Shown here piece after piece: positions 22,822 through 33,600 of a DNA stretch of 64,000 nucleotides. The stretch covers positions 60,512-124,511 of the forward strand of contig MU008229.1 in the NCBI GenBank assembly GCA_010909165.1, in the 5' to 3' direction. Below the pieces are notes generated by a model that worked only from the letters and a program-made list of their open reading frames with translations, ran no database searches and was not told where the DNA came from. Source of the stretch: Anthoceros angustus (taxonomy: Eukaryota > Streptophyta > Anthocerotopsida > Anthocerotales > Anthocerotaceae). Position numbers and translations under genes: made by a program. Every line of letters starts with the position of its first letter. Positions within the stretch are counted from its first letter, which is position 1.

Positions 22822-23899
22822 TGTGGAGTGTGGATTCGTGTCCGGGGACACCGTGAGGTCCACATTCACCCTCAATGTCGTTGTAGGCTTAGGATTCGCT
22901 CCCAAGGGAATGGTTTGTGCCGAGGCGCTAACTTCTATCGCTCGACCTTCACCTAAGTCAAGACTTACTATTACTCCTCTTACCTATCTACTCAACCACT
23001 ACTACCCCGACTTGTCCACTACCACTCTTATTCCACGACCGCAAATCTCATTCCACGGCCGCGGCTCTCACCGGGTAGTTGCTTGACCACCGAGGTGGGT
23101 CCACACCAAACCCTAGCGACTTATTTCCGGCGCGGATCCGCGTCCGCGGCGTGCCCGCGGATCCGTGCACTCCACACTTCATGCACACACACCGATTCCT
23201 AGGGACCTAAATTCCACAAATCCTCACCGCTCCACACACACACAAAGGCGCCACACTCACACAACTTTACAAGGAGCATGTTCCCCTTGTGCCTTCCCGT
23301 GACCGGTTTGGTTTCTTTTGGATTCACACAAATCTCCCTGCTAGCCTCTCAATTAGTTCCCTTCTCAACCTCTCACACCTCGCCAGCGTTGTTTAGTCAC
23401 TCCTTCACCCAATCTTCTCCCTCTCTCTCTCTCTCCCTCAACTCGCCGCTTCCAACCATCCACTCAACACTTCTGCAATTGAACACAACTAGCGGGGACA
23501 AGTGTGAAGGAAAGAAGAACCCCAGGCGTCACGGCGGGCGTTACGAGCAAGCTCCGGACCGCGCCAATCCCTTGGTTTCCTCCTCCTTTGTCGGCCAAGA
23601 TTATCACCCCTCCTCCCCGGTGCGGAGCAAGCTCTCGACCACCCCTAGGGCGTCTCGCGCCACCGCCTCATCAATCGGACGTCTCCAACCAGCCACAGGC
23701 GTGGGGATCTCAACCGAGTGCTCGGCGTGAGGGACCTAGTCGCCCCTCTTATACATCGGTGGGGCACCACCGGATTTTAGGTCCTAAGATGGCTATCACG
23801 AAGGGACGCCCACATTCGGGCGATCCTAGGTCGGTCGACATCCTAACCAAATTATCTTTAGGTTGCTACCACCTCACCCCTCGCTGTCTGCGCGCCCTA

Positions 23900-26270
23900 C
23901 CTCGACTTGGCCGGCCTCGTCCTCCATTGCCGCCACGAGCTCTCACCTTGCCGTGGTGACGGGTTCTCCACACTACTTCCACCTCACATCGCTGCTGGGC
24001 GTCGAATTTGAGGTGTACCACCTGGGCTTCGCATCTTCCGGGCCTTTATTGCGAGGATTATTCACGGCTCCTCGTCCACCCAAGCTGGACCTCCTCCTCG
24101 CTCAACTCCTCCAAAGTCGCCTCCGCATAGGAGCCAACCCCACACCGGGCGCGGTGGTAGAACGCCGGGTCCTCACTTGCGATGGGTAGGCCACGATCCC
24201 TCCTATTTCCACACGCACATGGGCGGTGAGGTTAAGCCGCGCGTTCTCCATTCACATATAGACCCGGGCACATAAGTTTCCTCATCCATGTGCCGTAATA
24301 TAATAGGACCCCTGCTGCGGTGAGGTGCTTACCCCTCCTCCCGTAGGCTACAGTTGCTGGCCTATGTCCTCGGATCGCGCCTCGCATCCACGCCCGGCAC
24401 GCTTCCGGGTTGGTTGCGCCAATGTCGGTGGCGGTTTCGACTACGGTAGTGGACTCCGGCGTCGTTCGTTCGACAACGCGGTAGGTGAGGTTTCGGCTAC
24501 CTCGGTTCTTTGCTTCCTTCCGCTCGGTAGGCCCTTCCGCTACTCGATCGTGGTCACCGCTACCCTTCCCCTTCCCTTTGTCTTTTACGGGCCACGTGCC
24601 TCATCCGCTCCGCTTATATCGCTCCGCTAGCTTATGGGCCTTTTCCCGAGGCCGCTTCCACGCTCTGGGCTGCAACAACTCCCCCCACCATCTGGTTCGT
24701 CTGGGCATCCTTAATTTGAGCCATGAGTGCTTCCTGCCTCGTCATGGCTTGCAACTTCTCACAGGCCTGCACAAATCTTCTTGAATCTTGGCCCTTATTT
24801 CCTCTAGGTTCCGCTTGTCTTCCTCCGATTGCTTGCGCTTGGCCTCCTCTTCGTCAAACACGGCCTTCACCACTTCCTCCGTCGCCCCTGCCCAGGCGGT
24901 GAGAGCTAAAGCCGCTTGATCCAACAAACCGCTTGGGCCCGGATCATCGGCGTGGTCGGCTCACCCAAGTCCACTTGTTGTGGCGGCCCGCGACGCCATC
25001 CCTCGTCGAGAACTTTCCTCCCCAGTGCGCACCCTCACCAATTCGGTTGCATCCACCTCTGTTGCGGTGGAGTCCCTTGAAAATCTCTTCCCATCTTTGA
25101 GGAGGGTCCGCCTCGAGGTCGCCCTAAACCCTCGGAGTTGATTCATCATCGCATCCAGTCGGCAAAATTGTCCTCGGATCGCGCCTCCTCTTACACCTCA
25201 AGCTGCCGTTTGGCTTTCATTTTCATGGCGCGTTTTCGAGTGGTGACGCATCCGCCTTCACCTTTTTGATGCGCCTTTCACCCCGGTCTTCCTCCTTTTC
25301 TTTGGTGGGAATTTCCTTCTCCTCCTCCAGGCCCATGGACTCCCGGCTATCCGATTTTTCCTCCTTGGGCTCCTCCGCCTTCCATTTCACCTCCCTAACG
25401 GCTTCCACATGTGGAGGAGGCTACAATCTCCACCTCTGGCGGGGCAGTTAGCGTAAACATAAAGATGGACGAAATGGTGAGATTAGAGGGCGAGGCGGAG
25501 GAAATCAAGTTCAACCTCTCTTCACACAACTTGTCAAGAGAATTCGCTAATCGATCTTCGCCCCTTGACCACTTCATGAAGGAGCGGCAAGTGGTCGGAC
25601 AAATAATCCACTTCTTGTCTTTGCGAAACGCAAAACCACGGACCCATCAAGCTGCATTGCCAAATCCCTCGTCAACCGGCCGTTGGGTTCGCTGGTCGCC
25701 CGCTTTAACGGGCGGTGCTTGCGTGCTTCTTTTCTGGGCGGCTCCATCACCAACCCGCCTCCTCCTTGCCGCCCACCCTCTAACCGCTCCGGTCCCAATC
25801 CTGCGGCTTCGCTCTAAATCCCCTTTGGTTCATCCTTGGTGTGCGCACACTCCTGCACAGTCCAGTTCATGTAATTCCACCGCTCTTCCATGAAACCCGG
25901 CTTGACTCCTTCACAGCTCCCAGCTCGAACTTTCCAATGATCCATGTTCGGCCATTGGGCAAGCACAATTCGGTGGTGACCTTGGCGCCATCCCTCTCAC
26001 GGTCTTCACGGTCTCGCGCCACAAACCGCGCCACCTCGCTGCGAATTTCACGGAGGTCGGTCTCGAGTTCCTACCTCCTCGGCAAGGCGCGCTCTGTCGC
26101 GCCTTCCTCCTCTGCGTCGCGCCTCGCGATGTCGGCAGCGGGGTTGAGCTCCTTCCCTTCGTTGCGCCTCGCGCCTCCTGCGATCACGGTGCCCCGGAAC
26201 CCGGCTCCTCGACGTCGCGCTTGCCGTCGTCGCGCTCCCGCTCGCTCCGTCCGGCCGTTGCGCTCCGTTG
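23900..26270 (-). pseudogene. Protein-like region inside the LTR, coiled-coil, unknown function
   Basis: The sense strand of the LTR gives a chain of short frames that look protein-like and recur in the 3' LTR. In order: an Arg/Glu-rich start (LETDLREIRSEVA), an acidic/basic stretch near 25,400-25,230 (EEPKEEKSDSRESM, EEKEIPTKEKEEDRGERR), then LLDQAALALTAWAGATEEVV running into a heptad-like helix (EEEAKRKQSEEDKRNLEEIR). The better version of the next part, at 10,360-10,230, reads ACEKLQAMTSQEALMAQIKD. Near 9,620-9,600 it ends MEATLEELSEEEVQLGW. I do not recognise the protein. Shifts separate the parts in both LTRs, so it is not intact here. It might be an old capsid-like or accessory protein, or a captured host coding segment. 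Confidence 0.45.
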
Positions 26271-26433
26271 TTTGAGCAGGATTACATCATTTCCTAGGGT
26301 TAAGTTTCCCGGGTTCCCCTACTCTGTTAGACCTCTCGACCGCTTTCCCACATCCCAATCCACAACCCCACACTCATTCATTCTGCGCGTGACCCCAACT
26401 TATAGACTCTAATTATTCCAAACCCCCTATCTC

Positions 26434-26443
26434 ACATATATAG
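26434..26443 (-). promoter_or_regulatory. Possible LTR TATA box
   Basis: On the minus strand ctatatatg lies about 215 bases inside the LTR start; the same motif is at about 12,663-12,671 in the other LTR. If it is the TATA box, most of the LTR lies downstream of the transcription start, so the protein-like region would sit in the transcript leader. Position and motif are seen; promoter function is inferred. Confidence 0.35.
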
Positions 26444-26657
26444 ACTTTTTAGGGAACATTCCAGTCCATGGGCCAAGGAACACCAAATTCCGGACCATTT
26501 ATTTTCTAACCTAGGCAATAAAACAAAAAGAACTCCATAGGCCAAGGACATTTTACTATGAATATCCCCAACTACTCAGTGACTTATTTTCACACCACTC
26601 TTAAAAAACAAAAGATTCACTTGAGGCACATTTTAAGGGTTTCGAGACTAGATCGTT

Positions 26658-26760
26658 CTGATTGCTCCTCTCCACCTCATTGGTCCCTTTGGTTGTCCCC
26701 TCCTGGATGGGATTTTCCCATTGGTTTTTCACCTCAATAAAAACCTCTATAATTCATTGT
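26658..26760 (+). mobile_element. 3' end of the LINE remnant beyond the LTR insertion
   Basis: The segment gattgctcc...ggttgtccc...ccattggtttttcacctc and a following aataaaaacctct matches the region after the RT tail at 2,815-2,740 (inverted). It also resembles 30,335-30,415, where ggttgtcccatcgg is followed by tttttaataaagtctct. It is the missing 3' end of the remnant at 6,560-7,925, which supports insertion of the LTR element there. Confidence 0.55.
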
Positions 26761-27028
26761 ATGAGCACATGTTCAGCGGACGAAAGACAACCCCCTCAAT
26801 CCAATGGATGCCTCTGGCTGTCCATTCATGCGCAATAAAGAAGAAAATTTTGATTTCAATCTGATTGGCCATTCTCTATCCATATGTATCCTTGAACTTA
26901 AATTTTGCTCTTTGAATATTTCTTGTCTAGGATCATATTGGCTGCATAATTTCTAATGAACCTCGTGGTTAAGCGACCTTGTGGTTGGATCATTATCGCG
27001 ATAGGGCACCACCCATCGCCGAATCTTG

Positions 27029-27290
27029 GCCCTTGGTGGCTTGCCTGTTGCGAAGCCCTTGGAGGCTGTCTGATATCCGACGTCGACTTTTGTTATTTTG
27101 CCTGCAAGAAAGGATGTTTTAAAATCCTATGGCGCTATCTTATATACGACCTTTGTTGTTTTGCCTGCAAGAAGGGTTGTTGTGAAGACCTTTGGAGCCG
27201 CTTGATATCCTATCTTTGTTATCTTGCCTGCAAGGAGGGCCGCTGTTGTAAAGCCTTATGTGGCTTGCTAATGAGTTATCTTCGTTGATG
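27029..27290 (+). repeat. 63-bp minisatellite encoding a cysteine-rich 21-residue repeat
   Basis: The core gtt(a/g)t(t/c)ttgcctgcaag begins at 27,092, 27,155 and 27,218, exactly 63 bp apart. A diverged unit precedes (from about 27,029) and a partial one follows (from 27,281). Since 63 is a multiple of three, one frame (26,956-27,288, 110 codons) reads a repeat of the type CCFACKKGCCEDLWSRLISY. Whether it is translated is unknown. A shorter copy is at 49,545-49,760. Confidence 0.75.
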
Positions 27291-28459
27291 TAAGGCCCTT
27301 TGGGATCTTCTAATTGAGTGGAATGTGAATACTCAATTTATAAATGTCTGATCTTGGCTTGAAGGAAGATTATGTTTTTATGGATATTATATATGTTGAA
27401 ATAATTGAGGCATGTAGTTCATATTTATGTTTCATTTTTGTTAAAAGGCAACAGCAAAAGTTTACTCACAAAAAATTTGTGATTTTCTCCTCCCTAGGTA
27501 TTATAATACTCAGTAGCGAAAAAATTATTTTTAATGTAGTATATATAATATGAGTGTCAAAAAACTGTGATTTTCTTCTCCATGCATATTAAAAATACTC
27601 GTTATCGAGAGAAGTCTCTTTGATGGACTATATATGTGAGTGACTGTCTAAAACAAGTACTTCAATTTCTTATCAAGAGAAGTGTCTTTGCTGCACTATA
27701 TATGTGAGAGTTTGTCTGAAACAAATACTTCAATTTCTTGTTGTTTTCCTTGAAGTAGTATGTGTCCTTGAGAATGACTAATATATTGCTAGGTTGTGAC
27801 AATAGAGGATATAGTTGGTGTACATATTCAAAGTAAGTACACCATGTTAGATGGTATAGAACTAGTATGTTTCATAGATTATTTTCATATCATGGCACGT
27901 ATGATTTATCACTAGATTCCAACTTTCTAGTGTGGGATATTCATGTTATTTAGATGTTGAAGTAGCAACTTATTGTGGTTTTTTTCTTACTTTTTCTTTG
28001 TTCTTTAATTTTTTGGCCATATGAAACGTTGTTTTTAGCGTGACCTTGGACATATGAAGCATTGTTATATTGATTATTACCATGCATTATTTTCATGTTG
28101 GAAGAGTTAAACTAATTATGTTTTGCGTATTTCATGTATTGATTGTGCAAGGTTCCAATTGAAGCGTGCATTTGTAGAGTAAGAGTTGTACCTCCTATTT
28201 TTTGCGTATTTGATGTAGTGTACAAGTTATACTCATTAATTATTTTTTGCATATTTGATGTAGTGCTTATGCAGGGTTCCAATTGAAGGGTGTACAGTTG
28301 GTCAATATTATTAATTCTTATTTTATCATCATGTGTTGGTAAGACATTAAATTTTGTCATTAGATGCTATCCAATTCAAAGATAAGTATGCCATGTAGAG
28401 GCGTTTATGGTTGCTAATATGCTCGGAATGTTGTGTGAAATAGGTGTAAGGCCATACAC
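27291..28459. other. A+T-rich spacer with short tandem repeats
   Basis: No gene is recognised. There is a two-copy repeat of about 75-80 bp around 27,605-27,745 (ctatatatgtgag...aca with acttcaatttctt) and repeated ttttgc(g/a)tatttgatgtagtg units at 28,120-28,290. The part from 27,645 onwards recurs in copy B from about 50,613. Confidence 0.6.
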
Positions 28460-28921
28460 ATGGAGATTAAAGTGGATTCAAAATCTAGCAAACCTTCAAT
28501 CATAATGGAGATAAGAGTAACCACGGAATTTCAAAGGCGCTATTGCGAGAAGAGTAAGTTAAATCGAAGGAGCATTTGGTCTTGTCACGAAGATGCAATT
28601 ATCCTAATTCTTGCATTGGGCGATTCTATTCACATCGGATTACTAGTGGCAAGTCTTATAATAGGAGATGCCAAGCTCTTAATTTGTAAGTGTCGGTTTG
28701 AAAAGGTCACCTTGGTTAACCATGAGGGTGAAAGTTGTGCAGTAATGAAACTCACATGCTTAATTTTTTGGAACGATATCGAGTTGCGGCGATTATGTCC
28801 TATTGTGGACCATGCGCCTCCTTTGGTCCCAAAGGATGAGCTCTGGGAAGAGGTAGATGAACATGAGAGACAATGCTATCCGTTATTGTTTGATGATGAT
28901 TTCTTTAAGAGCTTCATCTAG
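28460..28921 (+). CDS. Small protein, possible Alba-like domain, in repeat DNA
   Basis: An open frame of 153 codons starting MEIKVDSKSSKPSIIMEIRV. The pattern I-x-V-T-S near residue 20, then EDAIILITALGDSI as in copy B (here EDAIILILALGDSI), then VTLVNHEGESC and MKLTCLIF resembles an Alba nucleic-acid-binding fold (E-I-x-V-T, A-L-G-x-A-I, then two strands). The C-terminal tail is acidic and ends LLFDDDFFKSFI. Against copy B, residues about 22-45 read differently because paired small indels cancel out; the B version is the more Alba-like. It lies about 0.7 kb upstream of a LINE remnant and may belong to the repeat rather than to a host gene. The domain call is by eye only. Confidence 0.35.
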   Translation: MEIKVDSKSSKPSIIMEIRVTTEFQRRYCEKSKLNRRSIWSCHEDAIILILALGDSIHIGLLVASLIIGDAKLLICKCRFEKVTLVNHEGESCAVMKLTCLIFWNDIELRRLCPIVDHAPPLVPKDELWEEVDEHERQCYPLLFDDDFFKSFI

Positions 28922-29555
28922 ATATTAGTAGATTTTATGAAGGTTATGAAGGAAATTTATTAGGATGGGTCCATGATCTCTTGGTCTAAGATGAGGTATC
29001 CTTTAGATTATATTCTTACTGACAAGGATATATTACATATCCATAATTGTTAGTAAGCTCATGTTGGGCTCTCTAGAATGAGGTGTTTTTTTTTTAAAGC
29101 CCAACAATTCCACATAGCCCACTCTGGGGTTGTGTGGAGTTGGATGCTTGGTCCAACTCTTCTTGGCCCCTGGTGGACTATCTTGAATTTGAGTTTTGCC
29201 TCACCCTTACTATTGGACTCTTTAGAATGGGATGTTCACCGTATTTCCTCTTAGCCCATATTGGAATGGGACGCTTGTCTCAAGTATTAAGCTTGTTGAA
29301 TGAAGTGACCGCCCTATTCTTGTAAAATAAAAATCCTCTTCTTGTCGTAGGGCGCTTTGAATAGGGTGCTCATCCCAAGTTCCAACTGCACTTGGCCCTT
29401 AGTTGGCTCGCTTCAACAGGTGCTTGAGCCGATTTAGAGCTTTTAAGGCCTCGTGTCTCATGTATATTAATGGGCCCTTGATATAAGAGTCCATGTATGG
29501 TACAAGATGGTGAACTTTTCCAAATTACATTTCAAGTCAACACAACACGGATGCC
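28922..29555. other. Spacer between the Alba-like frame and the LINE remnant
   Basis: No recognisable gene. The text contains several diverged occurrences of a gggctc(t/a)(c)tagaatg(a)g / cccattttggaatggg type motif (29,070-29,370), so it may be a decayed internal repeat of the mobile element. Confidence 0.45.
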
Positions 29556-30415
29556 ATGCCACATGTAAGATCACGACGCTATGAATGGATAGCTTACAAG
29601 TTCCAACCATGTCCTATTGAACTAATCGCACCAGCTTTTTTTTCTATTGCGATGAGGTTCCACCTGGGTTTGGTCCTGCCTCTGGCTTGTTCTCTCCCAG
29701 CCTACAGTTGTGGGGTCCCATTCGACGACTCAGGGTCCCACCTAGCTCACCCTCCAATTGGAGGGCAACGTATCGGTACGCCTGAGCCGTTTGCGATGTC
29801 ATGTTCTTGATGGCCAAGGAGAGCAGTTATTTTTCATACAGGCAGTGTCCATATACCCTGCGCAATGAGGTGTTGGTCAGGGCGGATCTATTTCTAATTG
29901 GGGGGATCAAATCTCTGTTGCAGATGTCGTCGTAACGGACCTGGAACTCCATTTGTGAGCATGTCATTATCAGCCCTCCGGGCTATGTGGCGGAGGGATG
30001 CACGACTGCCAAGGTACACACCTTTGCAGGATGGCCACGCCTTCATCCCCTCGCCATTGAGACTTACGGAACTATGGGCAAGGATTTTTTTTGGCTCATT
30101 AAGGATTGTGCTAAAGCCTACCACAGTCGTCGGAACGGGCTGGGTCTCCCTCTTTCCTCGGTGGTGGCTTTCTTCAATGGTATCCATCGCCTTGTAGAGG
30201 CTGGTCAACACTTGTTACAAGATGGCAATGAGCATAGGAAACATGACATCATCGGCACCAATTATAGGTAGGCCTTTCCTCATATCAGGTAGCTTCGGGG
30301 TTGGCATTAGTGGGGCTAGCCCCTAACTCTTGGCCGTTTAGTGGGTTGTCCCATCGGTTCGAGGTAGAATGGTTTTCTCAATCTCTTGTTTTTAATAAAG
30401 TCTCTATTGTGTCCT
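29556..30415 (+). mobile_element. LINE-like reverse transcriptase remnant, C-terminal part and 3' end (copy A)
   Basis: It reads AMRFHLGLVLPLACSLPAY, then GVPFDDSGSHLAHPPIGGQR, a Cys/His-type D-x-x-G-x-H block seen near the C-terminus of plant and algal LINE-like RTs. The tail blocks follow in another frame (AIETYGTMGKDFFWLIKDCA). The matching minus-strand remnant reads MRFHLGLLQPV and ALETYGVMAADFNKFLKTC. The 3' end contains ggttgtcccatcgg and a tttttaataaagtctct tail. It ends about 280 bp before the branching enzyme start codon. Copy B is at 52,500-53,375. Confidence 0.6.
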
Positions 30416-30691
30416 AGTTGAACTTGCATGTAGGTGTGGAAGGAGGAATTTCGTTTTTTTGGAGAAACGAAAGGTATAATTTATCTGGAATTGTGGTGGG
30501 TGTATTGGTTACAGGCGCAGGTGTCGCCAGGGCCCCGGCGCTTCATGGCGCGGTGAAGAAGGTTGCCTTGGCAGCTGGTTCCGGGGCCGAGAATCCAGTA
30601 CACCCGGCATCATCAGTGTGGCGCATTTGCCGTGGAGCAGGCGTCTCCCGGCATCACGGGCCACGGGCCACGCGCCACGGCTCCATCAACC

Positions 30692-33600
30692 ATGCCGGCC
30701 TCCGCCCCCGCTCTCTCCTGGCTGCCCTGCCTGCCGGTTGCTCTCCTTTCCTCCCTTCCCCGTCCTGCCCTGCCCGTTCCCGCCGTGCTTGCTTCCCGAT
30801 GCAGCCTTCTCGTCCCAACTGCTGTTCCCGTTTCGGGACGTCATGCAACCACACCGGTGTTTGCCTGAGCACTTCTTGCCTCTTGCGAATTTGAGTGCTG
30901 TTGCATGATTCTGCTGTAGGCACTGTGTGGTTCGTGGAGTGGCGAGGCTCTCGGTCGAGGAATTCGTGAGCTGACGTGGCTGGGTCGGAATTGGCTGAGT
31001 GTGCACGGTGGTTTGTAAGTTCCTGCTCTGGTGGTGTGCGGCTTGGTGTGAGCTGGGGCCTATGTCGGAGGAATTGAGCTGGGATGGGAATGTGGAATCG
31101 AAAGTGGAATTGTAGTTGGAATTGCGTCCTTTTCTGGGATGGTGAGGGTTTTGGCTTCGGTTGCCACGTTTTTGCGGGAGTGGTAGCTGAGAGCGGGTTG
31201 CATGCACTGTCTAGTGCCAGCAGTGGCAAGGTGGAGGGTGTCAGCATTGGTACGGGTTTGAGTAGAGAGTTTGGTACTGATTGGGGACTGGTTTAACGTT
31301 GGTGCTCAGGCTTTGGGTTTGCGGGATCCCGTCTTAGCTGGAAGCACTCCGGAGTGCCAACAGGTTGCTCTCAGAAGCTGGAGAGTAGATTGTCCGCTTC
31401 AGCGTTGCGGTCTGTGCAACTCAATGAGGTCTGCTGGCAAGGTATGCCGCCCCTGTTGCATTTGGGGAGGTCATCGTTGTGGAGCAAAGTTCATCTACGC
31501 GCAGCTTGTCATGGAGTCTTTGGGAGGGGGGAGGGCCTGGGAGAGTTGTTCGTCTGCTTATTGTATGCATCTCCGTCTGGGAGAGTAGTCCGTCTGCTTA
31601 CTCTTTGCATGGCCTTGCAGTCTATTCTAAACATCAAAAGGAAGGGCTCACGGGTTTCTATAAATTCATCAACCGTAAAGACTGATGGCAACCTAAATCT
31701 GGACACCCTGGAGCAAATACCAGACAAACTAGGCGTGCTACAGGTGGATCCTGGCCTTGTCCCTTATCGTGACCATCTGAAGTACAGGTATCAAAAGTAC
31801 CTGCAGCTGAAGGGTAACATTCAGAAGTATGAGGGAGGTCTGGACACGTTTTCCAAAGGTTCGTTCTCCGACTCTGTGCATTATTTGTCCCGTTGCTTGC
31901 TGTGAAGAAGGGGATAATCATAAGTCACTTGTCTTATGATCTTCTTATGAAATTTGATTGAAAACTATTTCATTGAGGCAGGGTATGAGAAGTTTGGTTT
32001 CGTAAGAGAAGGTGACTCAATCATATACCGAGAGTGGGCTCCTGCAGCGCAGTGAGTCATCCCCTCCAGGGCAGCACATAGCGGAGTTAGAGAGTGGCTT
32101 TCGCTTGAACATTGGTCTGTGCTGGGGCTGCCAGGTTGTGGCTTCAGCTTGAATTTTTTTTTCTTTGGGATGTTAACTAGATTGTGTGTGTGGTCGTGTC
32201 CAGGGCTGCTCAGCTGATAGGTGACTTTAATGGTTGGAACGGATCAGAGCATCACTTAGGTAAAAACCAATTTGGTGTCTGGACAATCAAGCTAACTGAC
32301 AAAGATGGAAAGGCCGCTATCCCACATGGATCTAGGATCAAGGTGCGACTCCAGAAAGGGGATGGGACCTGGATTGATCGAATTCCTGCCTGGATCAAGT
32401 GGGCTACTGTTGAGCCTGGAAGAATGGGTGCAGCCTATGACGGTATCTATTGGGACCCACCAGCTTCTAAAAGGTTGCTCTATTACATCTGGCAGTGTTC
32501 ACCTCTGTTTGAAAGCTGTGCAGCTCTTGTCCCGGGGTTGGTTGATGCAGTGCAATGCGTGACCAGGCTGAATGATGAAGTGATGATCAGTGCTAACAAT
32601 CTATCTCCCTTGTGACATTCTGAACAGGTTCCAATTCAAGCACCCGAGGCCCCCAAAACCTGCGGCACCACGGATATATGAGGCTCATGTTGGAATGAGT
32701 TCCAAGGAGCCACGCATAGCCTCGTATATTGAATTTGCCGACAATGTCCTTCCTCGAATAAAGGCCAATAATTACAATACCGTGCAACTAATGGCAGTGA
32801 TGGAGCATGCCTATTATGGATCCTTCGGCTATCATGTGACCAACTTTTTTGCTGTGAGCAGCCGGTCAGGCACTCCTGACGAGCTTAAGTATCTGATTGA
32901 CAAAGCTCACTCATTGGGTTTACGGGTTCTCATGGACGTCGTCCATAGCCATGCAAGCAGCAATGTAGTTGATGGTCTAAATGGATATGATCTGGGGCAG
33001 GGAGCCCAGGATTCCTACTTTTATACTGGCCAAAGAGGCTATCACTCACTATGGGACAGCCGCTTGTTCAACTATGGAAACTGGGAAGTGCAAAGGTTCT
33101 TGCTTTCAAACTTACGCTGGTGGTTCGAGGAATATAAGTTTGATGGGTTTAGATTCGACGGAGTCACATCCATGCTATACCACCACCATGGGTTGAATAT
33201 GGCTTTTTCAGGAAGTTACAATGAATATTTCAGTGAGGCAACAGATGTTGATGCAGTAGTCTACCTGATGCTTGCCAACGATCTCATTCACAGTGTTTAT
33301 CCAGATGCAACTATGATTGCAGAGGATGTGTCTGGAATGCCGACCTTGTGTAGACCTGTTCAAGAAGGTGGTGTTGGTTTTGACCTCAGATTGGCCATGG
33401 CTATCCCAGACAAGTGGATACAATATCTGAAAGACAGGAAGGACGAAGAATGGTCAGTCGGGGATATTGTTCAAACGTTGGTGAACAGGAGATACACAGA
33501 GAAGTGTGTTGCCTATGCTGAGAGTCATGATCAAGTACGTCCTGCTCCATCTATACTGTTTGTGCATCACCACTGCACCTAAAAACTCAAGACAAAATTG

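Larger units (their letters stand above)
19620..23440 (-). repeat. About 1.9-kb tandem duplication: gag, PBS and LTR edge
   Basis: The interval from about 19,620 to 21,540 recurs from 21,541 to about 23,440. Each copy holds gag, a primer binding site and the first 0.6 kb of LTR (LTR starts at 20,921 and 22,822, 1,901 bp apart). The join at 21,538-21,545 (attcgccgcgctcc) links LTR sequence (ctcgccgc) to gag sequence (attcgcccgcgctcc), with a few bases of shared sequence. Confidence 0.8.
7926..26657 (-). mobile_element. Ty3/gypsy LTR retrotransposon, complete in layout but broken
   Basis: On the minus strand the order is LTR, primer binding site, gag with a zinc knuckle, aspartic protease, RT, RNase H, integrase, polypurine tract, LTR. 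That order (integrase last) defines Ty3/gypsy elements. Every coding domain is recognisable but cut by many one- and two-base indels, so none is an open frame. The element is inflated by tandem duplications: about 1.9 kb across gag/PBS/LTR, about 2.0 kb and 0.58 kb across the gag-protease region, and 0.42 and 0.78 kb within the 3' LTR. It sits in the 3' end of a LINE remnant. The PBS resembles the tRNA-Asp type used by some plant gypsy lineages, with a few bases missing. I cannot assign a named lineage. Confidence 0.85.
22822..26657 (-). repeat. 5' LTR of the gypsy element, about 3.8 kb
   Basis: The inner end (plus strand tgtggagtgtgg at 22,822) abuts the primer binding site. The outer end at about 26,657 lacks the last four bases (taca) found at 12,890-12,893. 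It matches the 3' LTR throughout apart from duplications and many short indels. An LTR of this length is large but known among plant gypsy elements. It contains protein-like sense sequence, annotated separately. Confidence 0.75.

Noticed and set aside
27029-27290. Regular repeats as a CRISPR array
   Set aside because: Units are directly adjacent without unique spacers, diverged, and in a plant nuclear context.
30418-30894. 158-codon frame upstream of the branching enzyme start
   Set aside because: G+C-rich leader in another frame than the transit exon, with no domain; it overlaps that exon on the same strand.
31354-31620. Open frame in phase with branching enzyme exon 2, starting [10 protein letters not shown]
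   Set aside because: It is better explained as intron: an upstream exon (30,692-30,856) gives a transit-peptide-like start with phases that fit the acceptor at 31,620.
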